Position numbers and translations under genes: made by a program | Notes under the pieces: model-generated | What the model was told of the DNA's origin: nothing | Database searches by the model: none | What the model saw: only the letters and a program-made list of their open reading frames with translations | Shown here: positions 25,536 through 34,636 of the stretch, one piece after another | Position numbering within the stretch: the stretch's first letter is position 1 | How the letters are laid out: the number at the start of each line of letters is the position of its first letter | NCBI GenBank assembly: GCA_018715525.1 | Contig: DVLL01000020.1 | Span: forward strand, 1-64,000 | Reading direction: 5' to 3' | Length of the DNA: 64,000 bases | Source of the DNA: Candidatus Faeciplasma pullistercoris | GTDB taxonomy: Bacteria > Bacillota > Clostridia > Oscillospirales > Ruminococcaceae

Positions 25536-27059
25536 TTATTCCGAAAGCTTCTTTGCGACTTCGTCCACGAGGAAGCTGACCAGCTCGGTATCCTTATTCA
25601 CCGGCACGCAGCCCTCGCTTACAAAGCTCATGCCGCAGCGGCTGTCCTTAGTGTACGCCTCCCAGCGCGGCATCGGAGTGCCGTCCGCGTCGGGACCGTT
25701 TGGATCGCCCGACCTGATAAAGTTGCACCAGTAGTTGCACATCTGACGAGCAAGGTCGTAGTGTCTGCCGACAAACGGTCTTGAGCACTTTGCAAGCGTC
25801 TCAAACATGAACCACAGCTCGCTCGAGTGAAAGCTGCCCGGGTGGTCGTCCCCCGGAATATCCGGGTTAAATGTATAATAGTAGCAGTCAAAATCGTTGC
25901 CTATCTCCCTGTACTTAAGGAAGAGCGCCTTGCAGGTGCACTCTATTCCGCTGACGTCGCCATAGAAGCCCTCTTCCCCGGAGTATACCTCGTCTATTGC
26001 CAAAAACCTCTTGGCATCCTCACCGAAGTACTCGGCTGCCTTCTTTTCAAGCTCCTCACGGCTGTCAGCGCGTATGACGCTGCGAAACTCATCCACAGTA
26101 TTTCCCGCCATTATCTGTATGTTTGCGCTTTTTCCCTGTGCGCAGAGCTTAATTGGGTCGCCGAACGCAAACTTGTCGTCGCGATTTGTAAAGAATCTGG
26201 GGTTTGACGCAGCATACTCGCCGTATTTATCCCTTATAAAGAACGGGTCAAGCTTTCTCGCCTCCTCAAGAGTCCTCACTCCGAGATACTCGCAGAAAAA
26301 CTTCTCTCCCCTTTTCTCCACCTCGGACAGCGGAGTCGGCTTGCCGAAATTGTCCTGCATATAGGGACTTCTTATCATTCCGCTCTGGACTATCGCCCTC
26401 TTTATCAAGCCGAAGTTGTCGGGGCAGGTTATCTGCGACATTACGCTTCCGCCGCCCGCAGACTGTCCTCCGATGGTGATATTCTGCGGATCGCCGCCGA
26501 AAGCAGCGATATTTCTCACTACCCAGCGCAAACCCGCCTGCTGGTCAAGACTGCCGAAATTAGTAGGAGCGTCTGGCTGCTCAGCAGTAAGCTGCGGGTG
26601 CGCGAGGAAGCCGAACACACCGAGGCGGTAATTTACGGTGACAACGATTATTCCACGCCTTGCCATCCTTTCACCGTCAAACTCCATCTCAAGCGGATAT
26701 CCCCATTGCAGGCCTCCTCCGAAGTACCATACAAACACCGGAAGCTTCTCGTCCGCCGACTTTGCCGGAGTCCAGACGTTCAGATAAAGACAGTCCTCAG
26801 ACATAGGCACATTCGGGTCGACATGCCACTCCCTGTCATAAAGTCCGTCGCCGAGTCCCGGGGTGTCCTGCATGGAAATCGGCTTAAACCGGGCACAGTC
26901 CATCACCCCGTCCCAGCTTTGACAGGGCTGGGGAGCTCTCCAGCGGTTTTTCCCTGTCGGCGGAGCGGCAAACGGTATTCCCTTGAACGCAGTTATCCTC
27001 GGGTCTGCCGCCGCTATGCCTCTGACTTTGCCGTTTTCGGTAATTGCTGTTCTAAGCAT
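25536..27059 (-). CDS. type-B carboxylesterase (alpha/beta hydrolase)
   Basis: 507 residues, serine esterase of the carboxylesterase/para-nitrobenzyl esterase family. The nucleophile elbow is GGQSAGGGS (about residue 200). The oxyanion-hole stretch WYFGGGLQWG lies near 110, and the catalytic His is in GSFHSSELWFMF near 405. SEDCLYLNVWTP is the family signature. No signal peptide is seen, so it is probably cytosolic. The start is ATG with AGGAGGAG upstream. It lies next to the surface-protein array, possibly acting on imported esterified sugars (inference). Confidence 0.93.
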   Translation of the reverse strand: MLRTAITENGKVRGIAAADPRITAFKGIPFAAPPTGKNRWRAPQPCQSWDGVMDCARFKPISMQDTPGLGDGLYDREWHVDPNVPMSEDCLYLNVWTPAKSADEKLPVFVWYFGGGLQWGYPLEMEFDGERMARRGIIVVTVNYRLGVFGFLAHPQLTAEQPDAPTNFGSLDQQAGLRWVVRNIAAFGGDPQNITIGGQSAGGGSVMSQITCPDNFGLIKRAIVQSGMIRSPYMQDNFGKPTPLSEVEKRGEKFFCEYLGVRTLEEARKLDPFFIRDKYGEYAASNPRFFTNRDDKFAFGDPIKLCAQGKSANIQIMAGNTVDEFRSVIRADSREELEKKAAEYFGEDAKRFLAIDEVYSGEEGFYGDVSGIECTCKALFLKYREIGNDFDCYYYTFNPDIPGDDHPGSFHSSELWFMFETLAKCSRPFVGRHYDLARQMCNYWCNFIRSGDPNGPDADGTPMPRWEAYTKDSRCGMSFVSEGCVPVNKDTELVSFLVDEVAKKLSE

Positions 27060-27097
27060 AAATACTCCTCCTGCTTTGTTTTAAACTATAGGCTCTG

Positions 27098-27136
27098 GTT
27101 ATAAAATATGGCTTCCCGAAAACTGGGAAGCCATAT
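27098..27136 (-). terminator. terminator downstream of surface protein gene 1
   Basis: Perfect 12-bp stem ATATGGCTTCCC/GGGAAGCCATAT (27106-27117 with 27125-27136). On the minus strand TTTTAT follows. It also stands upstream of the carboxylesterase. Confidence 0.8.
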
Positions 27137-27186
27137 TACTCGGTGATTCAACTCTTAAAATTAGGTATAAAGCTGCTTAAAGCTCC

Positions 27187-28437
27187 TTATGCCTTTTTCT
27201 TTTTGCCGAGCACTACAACTACGGCGATGATAGCGATAACTACCACTACAACCACGATAACGATGACCACAGCGCTTGATCCGCTCTCGGAATCGGTCGC
27301 GGGAGCACCTTCCTCAGCGTCATCGGCAGCAGGTGCTTCGTCATCAGCAGAGGGCTCCTCAGCCTGGTTCTCTTCCTCCTCTGCCTCTTCAAGCTCCTTC
27401 TGAAGCTCAAGTACGGTCTCGCCGAGCTCATCGGCTTTATCAAGAAGTCCGTTTGCTATTTCCTCAGCGTTGAGGTGTCCTGTTGCAAGCGCGATAGCCG
27501 CGTTAGCAGCCTCAAGAGCATCCTCTACGGCAGCCTGCTTATCCTCAAGAGAAGCAGCCTCGTCATCTACTACAGCGGCGGCAGCGTCAACAGCGTCTAC
27601 ATACTGCTGGATCTCCTCGAGAACGGCAGCCTCGGCAGCCTCAGCCTCAGCCTTCATCTCCTCGAGAGCCTCGGTAGTAACGCCGTTATAAGCGTTAAAG
27701 GTAACGGTTGTCGTCACGGACGTAAGGTTGTATATGTACTCGCTGATCTGCTGGGTGTCAAGTCCGAGCTGAGCCTTGATCTCAGGCATGAGGTCGAGCT
27801 CATAAGCTGCTCCGCTTATCCAGCCTGCCTCCTGCTTGGCCTGGAGCTTATAGTTCTCGATGGTTCTTCCGGGAATTACAACATCCTCAAAGCCGTCGGA
27901 CTTAAGTGTGATATCAGTGAATGTGAAGGTGTAATATCCGCAGTAGCCGAGCTCACCCACGGTACCGCTGGTAAGAGGCTCCTGAAGTATTCCGTTGTCG
28001 CTTATCTGAAGAACAAGCAGCGGATCCTGAGTAAAGTTGTTGGTGTCGGTATCCTTCCACTCAATGAGGAACTTGGTATTATCCCAGTTAGCCTCAACGG
28101 TCTGACCAAAGACGCCCTCAACAGGTTCACCAAGCTGAACCAAGGTCCAGTTAATGTGATTCTGAGTAAACAGTCTTGTCATAAACGGTATCTGGCTGAG
28201 TCCGTTGTAGTCGTCCAGAGCGACAGGATAGAGGTTATCGTCAGGTTGAACTACAGTATTCACCGGCTCTTCAGTATCATCAGCCGCCGGCTCCTCTTCC
28301 CCTTCTGCTGCCTCATCGGTTGCCGCAGGCTCTTCCGCCGTCGTGGCATCGTCAGCCGCCTCAGCAGCAAACGCAACAGTTGTAAGCATCATGCAAAGAG
28401 CTGTTACAACTGCAAATATTCTCCATAACTTCTTCAT
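27187..28437 (-). CDS. surface stalk protein, paralogue 1 (no CBM9 domain)
   Basis: 416 residues. The signal peptide ends near AFAAEA and is followed by an acidic linker (about residues 25-60). Next comes an unrecognised domain of about 170 residues that starts DNLYPVALDDYNGLSQIPFMTR and ends in TTVTFNAYNGV. An Ala/Glu-rich coiled coil follows (about 245-360), then a second acidic linker, a transmembrane segment and the tail GKKKKA. It should be exported with its C-terminus anchored in the membrane. There is no LPXTG motif. It shares the unrecognised domain, stalk and anchor with the three genes upstream but lacks their CBM9-like module. The start is ATG with TGGAGG upstream. Its promoter matches the other three. 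Confidence 0.85.
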   Translation of the reverse strand: MKKLWRIFAVVTALCMMLTTVAFAAEAADDATTAEEPAATDEAAEGEEEPAADDTEEPVNTVVQPDDNLYPVALDDYNGLSQIPFMTRLFTQNHINWTLVQLGEPVEGVFGQTVEANWDNTKFLIEWKDTDTNNFTQDPLLVLQISDNGILQEPLTSGTVGELGYCGYYTFTFTDITLKSDGFEDVVIPGRTIENYKLQAKQEAGWISGAAYELDLMPEIKAQLGLDTQQISEYIYNLTSVTTTVTFNAYNGVTTEALEEMKAEAEAAEAAVLEEIQQYVDAVDAAAAVVDDEAASLEDKQAAVEDALEAANAAIALATGHLNAEEIANGLLDKADELGETVLELQKELEEAEEEENQAEEPSADDEAPAADDAEEGAPATDSESGSSAVVIVIVVVVVVIAIIAVVVVLGKKKKA

Positions 28438-28469
28438 TCTAATTTACCTCCAAAAATACTGGTAAGCAT

Positions 28470-28515
28470 ATAATAGCACTTTTTTTAACAAGTTTCTATT
28501 AGCACATTACACAAA
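28470..28515 (-). promoter_or_regulatory. shared-type promoter of paralogue 1
   Basis: Minus strand: TTTGTG (28510-28515), 11 nt, TAGAAA (28493-28498), 17 nt ending TGC, TATTAT (28470-28475). The same boxes at the same spacing precede all four paralogues. Confidence 0.75.
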
Positions 28516-28707
28516 ACTCGGATGTGATTTTATACAAATAAATTATTATATCCTGTCAGAATATCTAAATCACAGTCTTAAAATGGCAATACACAACAGC
28601 AAAAGTGACTTCATGCGGCGACCTGTCCAGTATAAATTTCGAAAAATTTTAAACAAGACGCCGCTGAAATCATTCGTAATAGAATTTCTTTATACCAAAG
28701 CTGATTA

Positions 28708-30456
28708 TTACTTTTTCTTCTTTGCAGCAAGAACAGCTACAACCGCCACTACAGCAACCACCACAACTATAACTACCACTATTACGATGGTTGAGCTTCC
28801 CTCTGCCTGTGTCTCTGTCTGTGTATCTGTGTCAGTCTCAGTATCCTCTGAGCCGTTCTCGTCCGCAGCGGGTTCCTCCTCGTTAGACAGCTCTGCTTCC
28901 GCCTCTGCCTCCTCGAGCTCCGCTACAGTATCGTTAAGCTCGTTGGCAGTCTCAAGAAGGGCGTTTGCGGTCTCGAGCAGGTCGTGATAGCCCTCTGCTG
29001 CAGCTACGGCGTTGTTTGCAGCTTCAAGAGCATCCTCGGCCGCAGTCTTCTTATCCTCAATAGAGGCTGTTTCGTCGTTGACAACAGACTCCGCGCTGCT
29101 TACTGCTTCGGAATAGCCGTTGACCTCTTCAACAGCGGCCGCCTCGGCAGCCTCAGCCTCAGCCTTAAGCTCCTCGAGCCGGTCTGCGGTCACTCCGTTG
29201 TAGGCGTCGAGGGTTACTGTCGTTGAAATTGAGGTGATGTTTGAAATGAACTCGCAAAGCTGTACGGTGTCAAGTCCAAGCGTCTGCTTGATATAGGGAG
29301 AGAGGTTGTACTCATAAGCCGCGCCGCTTATCCAGCCGCCCTCGTTCTTAGGCACAAGTCTGCAATTCTCAATGGTGTCGCCGGGAATAACGACTGTGTC
29401 AAAGCCCTCTGAATTTATGGTAATATCAGTATAGGTGAAGGTGTAATAACCTACGTATCCGAGATCTCCCACAGCAGCATCGCTCGGGAGCCCCTCAGAT
29501 AGGATCTCGTCGTCACTCATCTGAAGTACCAGATAGGGGTCCTGAGAAAAGCTGTTGGTATCCTCGTCGAGCCACTCGACAAGTCCCTGAATGTCAGTCC
29601 AGTTTGCCTCCACGGTCTGTCCGAGAGTTCCGGTAATCGGAGCGCCCAGCTCTACAAGCTTCCAGTTAAAGTGGCTCTGAGTAAATACTCTTGTCATAAA
29701 GGGTATCTGGCTCAGACCGTTGTAGTCGTCAAGCTCTACAGGGTAGATGTTGTCGTCCTCACGGACAACGGTAGTGTTCACAGGCGGGTAGTTGTCAACT
29801 GTGTCTTCAAACTCTCCTGCCAAAGCAAGCGTCCACCAGCAGTCGTTTAGCGACTCGCGATTATTTCTCGCATATGCCCTGTCGCCCTCGGCGTTGCCCT
29901 CGATATAGCAGGTGTACTGCCTAAGACCGTCCTCGCAAACATTTATCTGGATGCACATCTCGATCTTGTTGTCAAAGACATCGGTGAGTGGGATCTTTGC
30001 CTCTACGGCGTAGCCGGTTTCGGTAGTCACCATAGCCGACTCGACGTCCTCGCCGGAATCAGCGTCAACCACACCGTCAAAGTGGTATCTGATCTGAGCC
30101 TTGGCGTTATCCACCATCCAAAACATCTCTACAGAATCCTGATCGTACGCTATGCTGCCGGAATTGTCCAGATTGTCATCATACACGTCTACGAATACAT
30201 ATGCGTATTCCGCATCGTTGATTATGTAAGCGGTGGCGTCAGAATGATCCATGACCATCCCGTTGCCGTTGGTGTCGCCCTGCTGGTTGAACTCAAGCGG
30301 AACGGCGTTTGCGTAGGCCTCGTCCTTTGTGCCGTCGATCACGGCTGTGCCCTCCACAGACTAAATAACTATGTCAGCGGTAGCGGCTGAAACGCCAAGT
30401 GTTACCGCAAGGCAAAGCGCCAATGCGACAACAAGTATGCTAAGCAGCTTCTTCAT
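28708..30456 (-). pseudogene. surface stalk protein, paralogue 2, interrupted by TAG after the signal peptide
   Basis: ATG at 30454-30456 (GGAGG upstream) opens a signal peptide of about 25 residues. The frame meets TAG at 30361-30363, then stays open for over 540 codons to 28708. Paralogue 4 has CAG and paralogue 3 CTG at this place, so a single base change from the CAG form would explain it. After the stop come a CBM9-like domain (VEGTAVIDGTKDEAY, CWWTLALAGEF), the DNIYPVELDDYNGLSQ domain, a coiled coil, an acidic Thr-rich linker, a transmembrane segment and AAKKKK. GTG at 30357 could restart but has no ribosome site and would lose the signal peptide. It may be a fresh pseudogene, a read-through gene or a base error. 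Confidence 0.8.
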
Positions 30457-30489
30457 TTCAAATTCCTCCAAGTAAATTACTGTGCTATT

Positions 30490-30535
30490 ATAATAACATT
30501 TTTTTAAATCTCTTTCTATTAGCACTTTATACAAA
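30490..30535 (-). promoter_or_regulatory. shared-type promoter of paralogue 2
   Basis: Minus strand: TTTGTA (30530-30535), 11 nt, TAGAAA (30513-30518), 17 nt, TATTAT (30490-30495). Confidence 0.75.
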
Positions 30536-30738
30536 TAACCAATGTTTATTTTATACAAATATTGCGCATATCAAATCATATGTTCTGCATTATGCACAAA
30601 TAATTCTCTGTTCTAAAGTGATAATGACGAATTATACTACTAAAGTATCAGAGAATTATATAGCAATTATATAGCCGCTATTCTTTTAGCATACGTATAT
30701 GTAACAATCGCAATTATTTTATTAAACTTATATTAGAC
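30536..30738. other. AT-rich spacer with an inverted repeat, no gene seen
   Basis: No open frame with a ribosome site on either strand. An 11-bp perfect inverted repeat, ATAATTCTCTG (30600-30610) with CAGAGAATTAT (30649-30659), surrounds a 38-nt loop. Just after it ATTATATAGC occurs twice in a row. The spacer ends at a terminator that also works on the plus strand, so a small plus-strand RNA cannot be excluded. I see no promoter for one. Confidence 0.5.
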
Positions 30739-30778
30739 TAAAAAACGCAGGCTCAGTAAAGAACCCGCGCTTTTTATT
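30739..30778. terminator. bidirectional terminator downstream of paralogue 3
   Basis: CGCAGGCTC-type stem with GAACCCGCG (30748-30756 with 30763-30772, with mismatches). A-run on the left and TTTTTATTTT on the right. Confidence 0.65.
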
Positions 30779-30806
30779 TTATCGGTTATTGATTTAAAAA
30801 GTAAGA

Positions 30807-32543
30807 CTAATTTACGCCCTTTTTCCTTTTGCTGCCTGCGGCCGTTATTATAATTATGACAACAACGGCTATGACTATTCCTATGATGACGCCCGAGCCG
30901 CCGCCGTTCTCCTCGTCGGCTGAAGATGTGGCTTCATTTTCCTCATTTACAGGCTCGCCGGATTCACCGGACACACCGGGCTCCTGCGCATCTGAATCTT
31001 CCTGCTGCGTCTGCTGCTCCTGTTGCTCCTGCTCTTGCGCCTCCGCTTCAAGCTTTTCCACTGCCGAGGAAAGCTCCTCTACGATGGCTCTCATCTCAGT
31101 AAGCACCTCCATGCTTTGAGTATGATACTCTCTGACATAAGTTTCAGTATGCTCCAGAGCGGCGAAGGCGTTTTTTAGAGCCTCCTGTTTAGCTGTCAAA
31201 TCTGAGGTCTCGTCTTCAATTACCGCCTTAGCCTCCATCACGCCGTCCATGTTGCGCTGAATTATGGCAAGTATGTTCTTATCCTCATCCTCGAGGACGG
31301 ATAAGTACCAGTCGAGATCGTCCTTTGTCCTGCCGTTCCAGGCATCAAATGTAACAGTAGTGGTGACTTCGGTTACGTTTGTGAGATATTCGCAAAGACC
31401 CTCGGTATCCAGCCCGAGCTGTTCCTTTACCGGCTCGGTCAGGTCTATCTCAACGCTTGTCCCGGATGTCCAGCCGTCCTCCTGCTTAACAGTGAACCTG
31501 ATGTCGTCAAGGGTTCCTCCGGGAACAACTACATTATCATAGCCGTCCGCGGTTATCGTTATGTCGGTATAGGTAAACGTGTATGTTGCTGTTTCACCGG
31601 TGTCTCCGACCTGTGCGCCCTCCGGCAGCTTAAGATATCCGCCGTCGGTTATCATGATGAAAAGCTCCGGCTCCCCCCGGACTCCAATCCGATCCTCGGT
31701 CAGACCGGAGGATCCCTCCCAGCTTATTTTAACCGTGCCGCCGAAAACTCCGTCCGTTTCGCCGACAAGAAGCCCGGTCTCTCCCGAGGCGTTCCTTACG
31801 GCAAGAGAAACGCCGAATTTTGAATCCCTCAGCGACATGAAATTATCTCTGTCGATTTCCATCGGCTCGTTTTTCTCACCTTCTATTGTGTCCTCAAACC
31901 TTCCCGCCAAAGCGAGCGTCCACCAGCAGTCGTTTGGTGACTCGCGATTATTTCTCGCATATGCCCTGTCGCCCTCGGCGTTGCCCTGAATATAGCAGGT
32001 GTACTGCCTGAGCCCGTCCTCGCAGACATTTATCTGGATGCATATCTCGATCTTGTCATCGAATACGTCGGTGATTGGAATCTTCGCCTCTACGGCGTAG
32101 CCGGTATCGGTAATCACGACCGCCGACTCGACATCCTCGCCGGAATCAGCGTCAACCGTTCCGTCAAAATGGTATCTGATCTGAGCCTTGGCGTTATCCA
32201 CCATCCAGAAAAGCTCAACAGAGTCGCGGTCATACGCGATACTGCCCGAATTGTCCAAATTGTCGTCATACACGTCTACGAATACATACGCGTATTCCGC
32301 ATCGTTGATTATATATGCGGTGGCATCAGAATGATCCATGACCATCCCGTTGCCGTTGGTGTCGCCCTGCTGGTTGAACTCAACCGGAACCGCGTCGGCG
32401 TAAGCCTCATCCTTGATTCCGTCGATCACAGCCGTGCCCAAAACGGACAGGACTGTCAAATCAGCAGTAGCGGCGCAAACAGCCGTTGCCGCTGCAAGAC
32501 CCAGAGCAAGGATCACTGCCAAGACGCTTATTAGCTTTTTCAT
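30807..32543 (-). CDS. surface stalk protein with CBM9-like domain, paralogue 3
   Basis: 578 residues. The signal peptide ends near AVCAAT. A CBM9-like domain covers about residues 30-215 (GTAVIDGIKDEAYADA, YVDVYDDNLDN, VELFWMVDNAKAQIRYHFDG, CWWTLALAGRFED). A divergent version of the second domain covers about 220-400 and a charged coiled coil about 405-500. A Gln-rich and acidic linker leads to a transmembrane segment and the tail SKRKKGVN. The CBM9-like part is almost identical to that of paralogue 2, while the second domain has drifted and lacks the DNLYPV motif. It is probably a membrane-anchored glycan binder. The start is ATG with TGGAGGG upstream. Confidence 0.85.
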   Translation of the reverse strand: MKKLISVLAVILALGLAAATAVCAATADLTVLSVLGTAVIDGIKDEAYADAVPVEFNQQGDTNGNGMVMDHSDATAYIINDAEYAYVFVDVYDDNLDNSGSIAYDRDSVELFWMVDNAKAQIRYHFDGTVDADSGEDVESAVVITDTGYAVEAKIPITDVFDDKIEICIQINVCEDGLRQYTCYIQGNAEGDRAYARNNRESPNDCWWTLALAGRFEDTIEGEKNEPMEIDRDNFMSLRDSKFGVSLAVRNASGETGLLVGETDGVFGGTVKISWEGSSGLTEDRIGVRGEPELFIMITDGGYLKLPEGAQVGDTGETATYTFTYTDITITADGYDNVVVPGGTLDDIRFTVKQEDGWTSGTSVEIDLTEPVKEQLGLDTEGLCEYLTNVTEVTTTVTFDAWNGRTKDDLDWYLSVLEDEDKNILAIIQRNMDGVMEAKAVIEDETSDLTAKQEALKNAFAALEHTETYVREYHTQSMEVLTEMRAIVEELSSAVEKLEAEAQEQEQQEQQTQQEDSDAQEPGVSGESGEPVNEENEATSSADEENGGGSGVIIGIVIAVVVIIIITAAGSKRKKGVN

Positions 32544-32574
32544 AATTAAAACCCTCCAAAGGTAATGTAACGCT

Positions 32575-32620
32575 ATGATAGCATTTTACGCGTCCTCTTT
32601 CTATTGATACTTAGCACAAA
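32575..32620 (-). promoter_or_regulatory. shared-type promoter of paralogue 3
   Basis: Minus strand: TTTGTG (32615-32620), 11 nt, TAGAAA (32598-32603), 17 nt ending TGC, TATCAT (32575-32580). Confidence 0.75.
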
Positions 32621-32739
32621 TCTGTGCAGCATTTTTGTGAGGCTGATACAATTTCCCCGCCCTGCGGGCAAGGATAACCGCGTCCCCGTGCATATTACAC
32701 GGAACTCTCCCCACGCTACAAAGAAAGACCCGAAAGCAT

Positions 32740-32772
32740 AAAAAGGAGACCGTCCCAAGCGGGACAGCCTCC
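32740..32772 (-). terminator. terminator downstream of paralogue 4
   Basis: 12-bp stem GGAGACCGTCCC/GGGACAGCCTCC (32745-32756 with 32761-32772, one or two mismatches). TTTTT follows on the minus strand. Confidence 0.8.
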
Positions 32773-32838
32773 CTGAAAATCTAAGCGCTTTTAGCCTTAC
32801 CGGCGGCTCTGCCGGAAAAGCAGTCGCCTGTCATCAGC

Positions 32839-34602
32839 TTATGCCTTTTTCTTCTTTCCAAGAACCGCTACTACCGCGATTATCGCGATAACAACCACAA
32901 CAACCACTATTATTATCACGGTCGTGCTTGAACCTGAGGACGACTCGTCGGTCTCTTCCTCGGCGACAGGCTCTGTCACCTCTGCCTCGGGCTCTTCCTC
33001 CGGCTCCTCAGTTTCAGCCTCGGGCTCCTCTTCCGCCGGTTCGGTCACCTCGGGCTCAGCTGCCGCCGCCTCCTGAAGCTCGGTTACCGTCGCTGTGAGC
33101 TCCTCAACCATAGCCGGAAGCTCGGCAGCGGCCTCTGCAGCCAGAGGATAGTTTCCGGCAGCCGTTACCGCCTCGTCAGCGGCGGCTGCAGCGTCAGCCA
33201 AAGCAGCTTCCTTGTCTGCAAGCTCCGCAGCCTCATCGGCAATTATAGCGGCAGCGGCTTCAATGGCTGCCTTTTTCTCCGCAACCATCGTCACCAGCTC
33301 GGCGTCCTTTGCCTCGGCGTCAGCCTGCATGGCGGCTACCGTCTCGGCGGGAATGTTGTTATATCCGTCAAAGGTTACGGTGGTGGAAATAGATGTAAGA
33401 TTGTAAATATAGTCGCAAAGCTGCTCAATGTTAAGACCAAGAGTATCCATTATGTCGCTCGCGAAATCGTGATCGTAGGTGCCTCCGCTCACCCAGCCGT
33501 CCTCCTGACGAGAAGTGAGCTTGAAGTTCTCTATGCTGTCGCCGGGGATAACTACATCCTCGTAGCCCTCAGAGGTGAAGGTCACATCGCCATAGCTGAA
33601 GCTGTAATAGCCGACGTAGCCGGCAGTTCCTACCTCGCTGCCCTCGGCAATGCCCTCGGCGAGTATGCCGTTGTCAGCAAAATTAAGCGTTAGCTTCGGG
33701 GTCACGCTGAAATTGTTGGTGGAAGTGTCGGTCCAGTTTGCGAGCAGCTTGGTGTCCGTCCAGCTTACCTCTATCGTGTCTCCGAGATACATAACATAGG
33801 AATCTCCGAAGCTGACCGACGTCCAATCGACTCTGCTCTGAGAGGACGCGCTTACCGCAAGCGGAATGCTCATAAGTCCGTAGTAATCATCGTCAGCCAC
33901 GGGATAAAGATTGTCTGTAGGCTTGATGGAAAATTCCTTTGTATAGGTGTCCTCAAACTCGCCGGCAAGCTCAAGCGTCCACCAGCAGTCATAAACAGAC
34001 TCGCGGTTTGAGCGCTGCCACGCGTCGTCACCATCGGCGTTGCCATCGATGAAGCAGGTGTAAAGCCTTGAGCCGTTTTCGCAGCAGTTTATCTGCACGC
34101 AGATCTCAAGCTTATTGTCATAAACGTCCGTTATCGGTATCTTGGTCTCCACTGCGTAACCGGTATCTGTAAGAACAGTCGCAGACTCGACATTCACCCC
34201 GGAATCCTCATCGACAGTGCCGTCATAATGGTATCTTATCTGAGCCTTTTCATTGTCAACCATCCAAAAGACCTCAACGGAGTCCTTAGCGTAGTTGTTG
34301 GTGTTGGCGTTGTCAAGATTATCGTCGAGCACATCCACATACATATACACAAACTCGGCGTCGTTGATTATGTATACTACTCCCTCAGGCTCATCAAGAA
34401 GACTTCCGTCTCCGTTAAACATACCCTTCTGCTTGATTTCAAGGGTAAGGGCGTCGGCATAGGCTTCATCCTTTGTTCCGTCAATTACGGCGGTGCCCTC
34501 AACCGACTGCTTGACTATGTCTGCGGTGTCGGCGACCGCCACAACTGCGGCGTTGACGCAGAACATAAGCACGGCAAGTGTAATCGCTATTACTTTTTTC
34601 AT
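32839..34602 (-). CDS. surface stalk protein with CBM9-like domain, paralogue 4
   Basis: 587 residues. I chose ATG 34602 because GGGGGA lies upstream and it opens the signal peptide (MKKVIAITLAVLMFCVNAAV). The start codon 51 bp earlier lies between the promoter -10 and this site. The order is a CBM9-like domain (about 35-215), then a domain beginning DNLYPVADDDYYGL (about 220-410). An Ala-rich coiled coil (about 415-510), a Glu/Pro-rich linker, a transmembrane segment and GKKKKA complete it. CBM9 modules bind sugars in xylanases and related enzymes, but no catalytic domain is present here. It is probably a display or binding protein on the cell surface (inference). Confidence 0.85.
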   Translation of the reverse strand: MKKVIAITLAVLMFCVNAAVVAVADTADIVKQSVEGTAVIDGTKDEAYADALTLEIKQKGMFNGDGSLLDEPEGVVYIINDAEFVYMYVDVLDDNLDNANTNNYAKDSVEVFWMVDNEKAQIRYHYDGTVDEDSGVNVESATVLTDTGYAVETKIPITDVYDNKLEICVQINCCENGSRLYTCFIDGNADGDDAWQRSNRESVYDCWWTLELAGEFEDTYTKEFSIKPTDNLYPVADDDYYGLMSIPLAVSASSQSRVDWTSVSFGDSYVMYLGDTIEVSWTDTKLLANWTDTSTNNFSVTPKLTLNFADNGILAEGIAEGSEVGTAGYVGYYSFSYGDVTFTSEGYEDVVIPGDSIENFKLTSRQEDGWVSGGTYDHDFASDIMDTLGLNIEQLCDYIYNLTSISTTVTFDGYNNIPAETVAAMQADAEAKDAELVTMVAEKKAAIEAAAAIIADEAAELADKEAALADAAAAADEAVTAAGNYPLAAEAAAELPAMVEELTATVTELQEAAAAEPEVTEPAEEEPEAETEEPEEEPEAEVTEPVAEEETDESSSGSSTTVIIIVVVVVVIAIIAVVAVLGKKKKA

Positions 34603-34636
34603 ACAGTATATCCCCCTATGTATATTTGATACCTTT

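Noticed and set aside
30361..30363. TAG as a recoded sense codon (for example pyrrolysine)
   Set aside because: Several normal genes in the window (dnaG, upp, maf, rlmH, the M23 gene) end in TAG, and the neighbouring paralogues use Gln or Leu at this place.
32839..34602. LPXTG cell-wall anchoring of the surface paralogues
   Set aside because: No LPXTG-like motif precedes the C-terminal hydrophobic segment in any of the four. The tails fit a plain membrane anchor.
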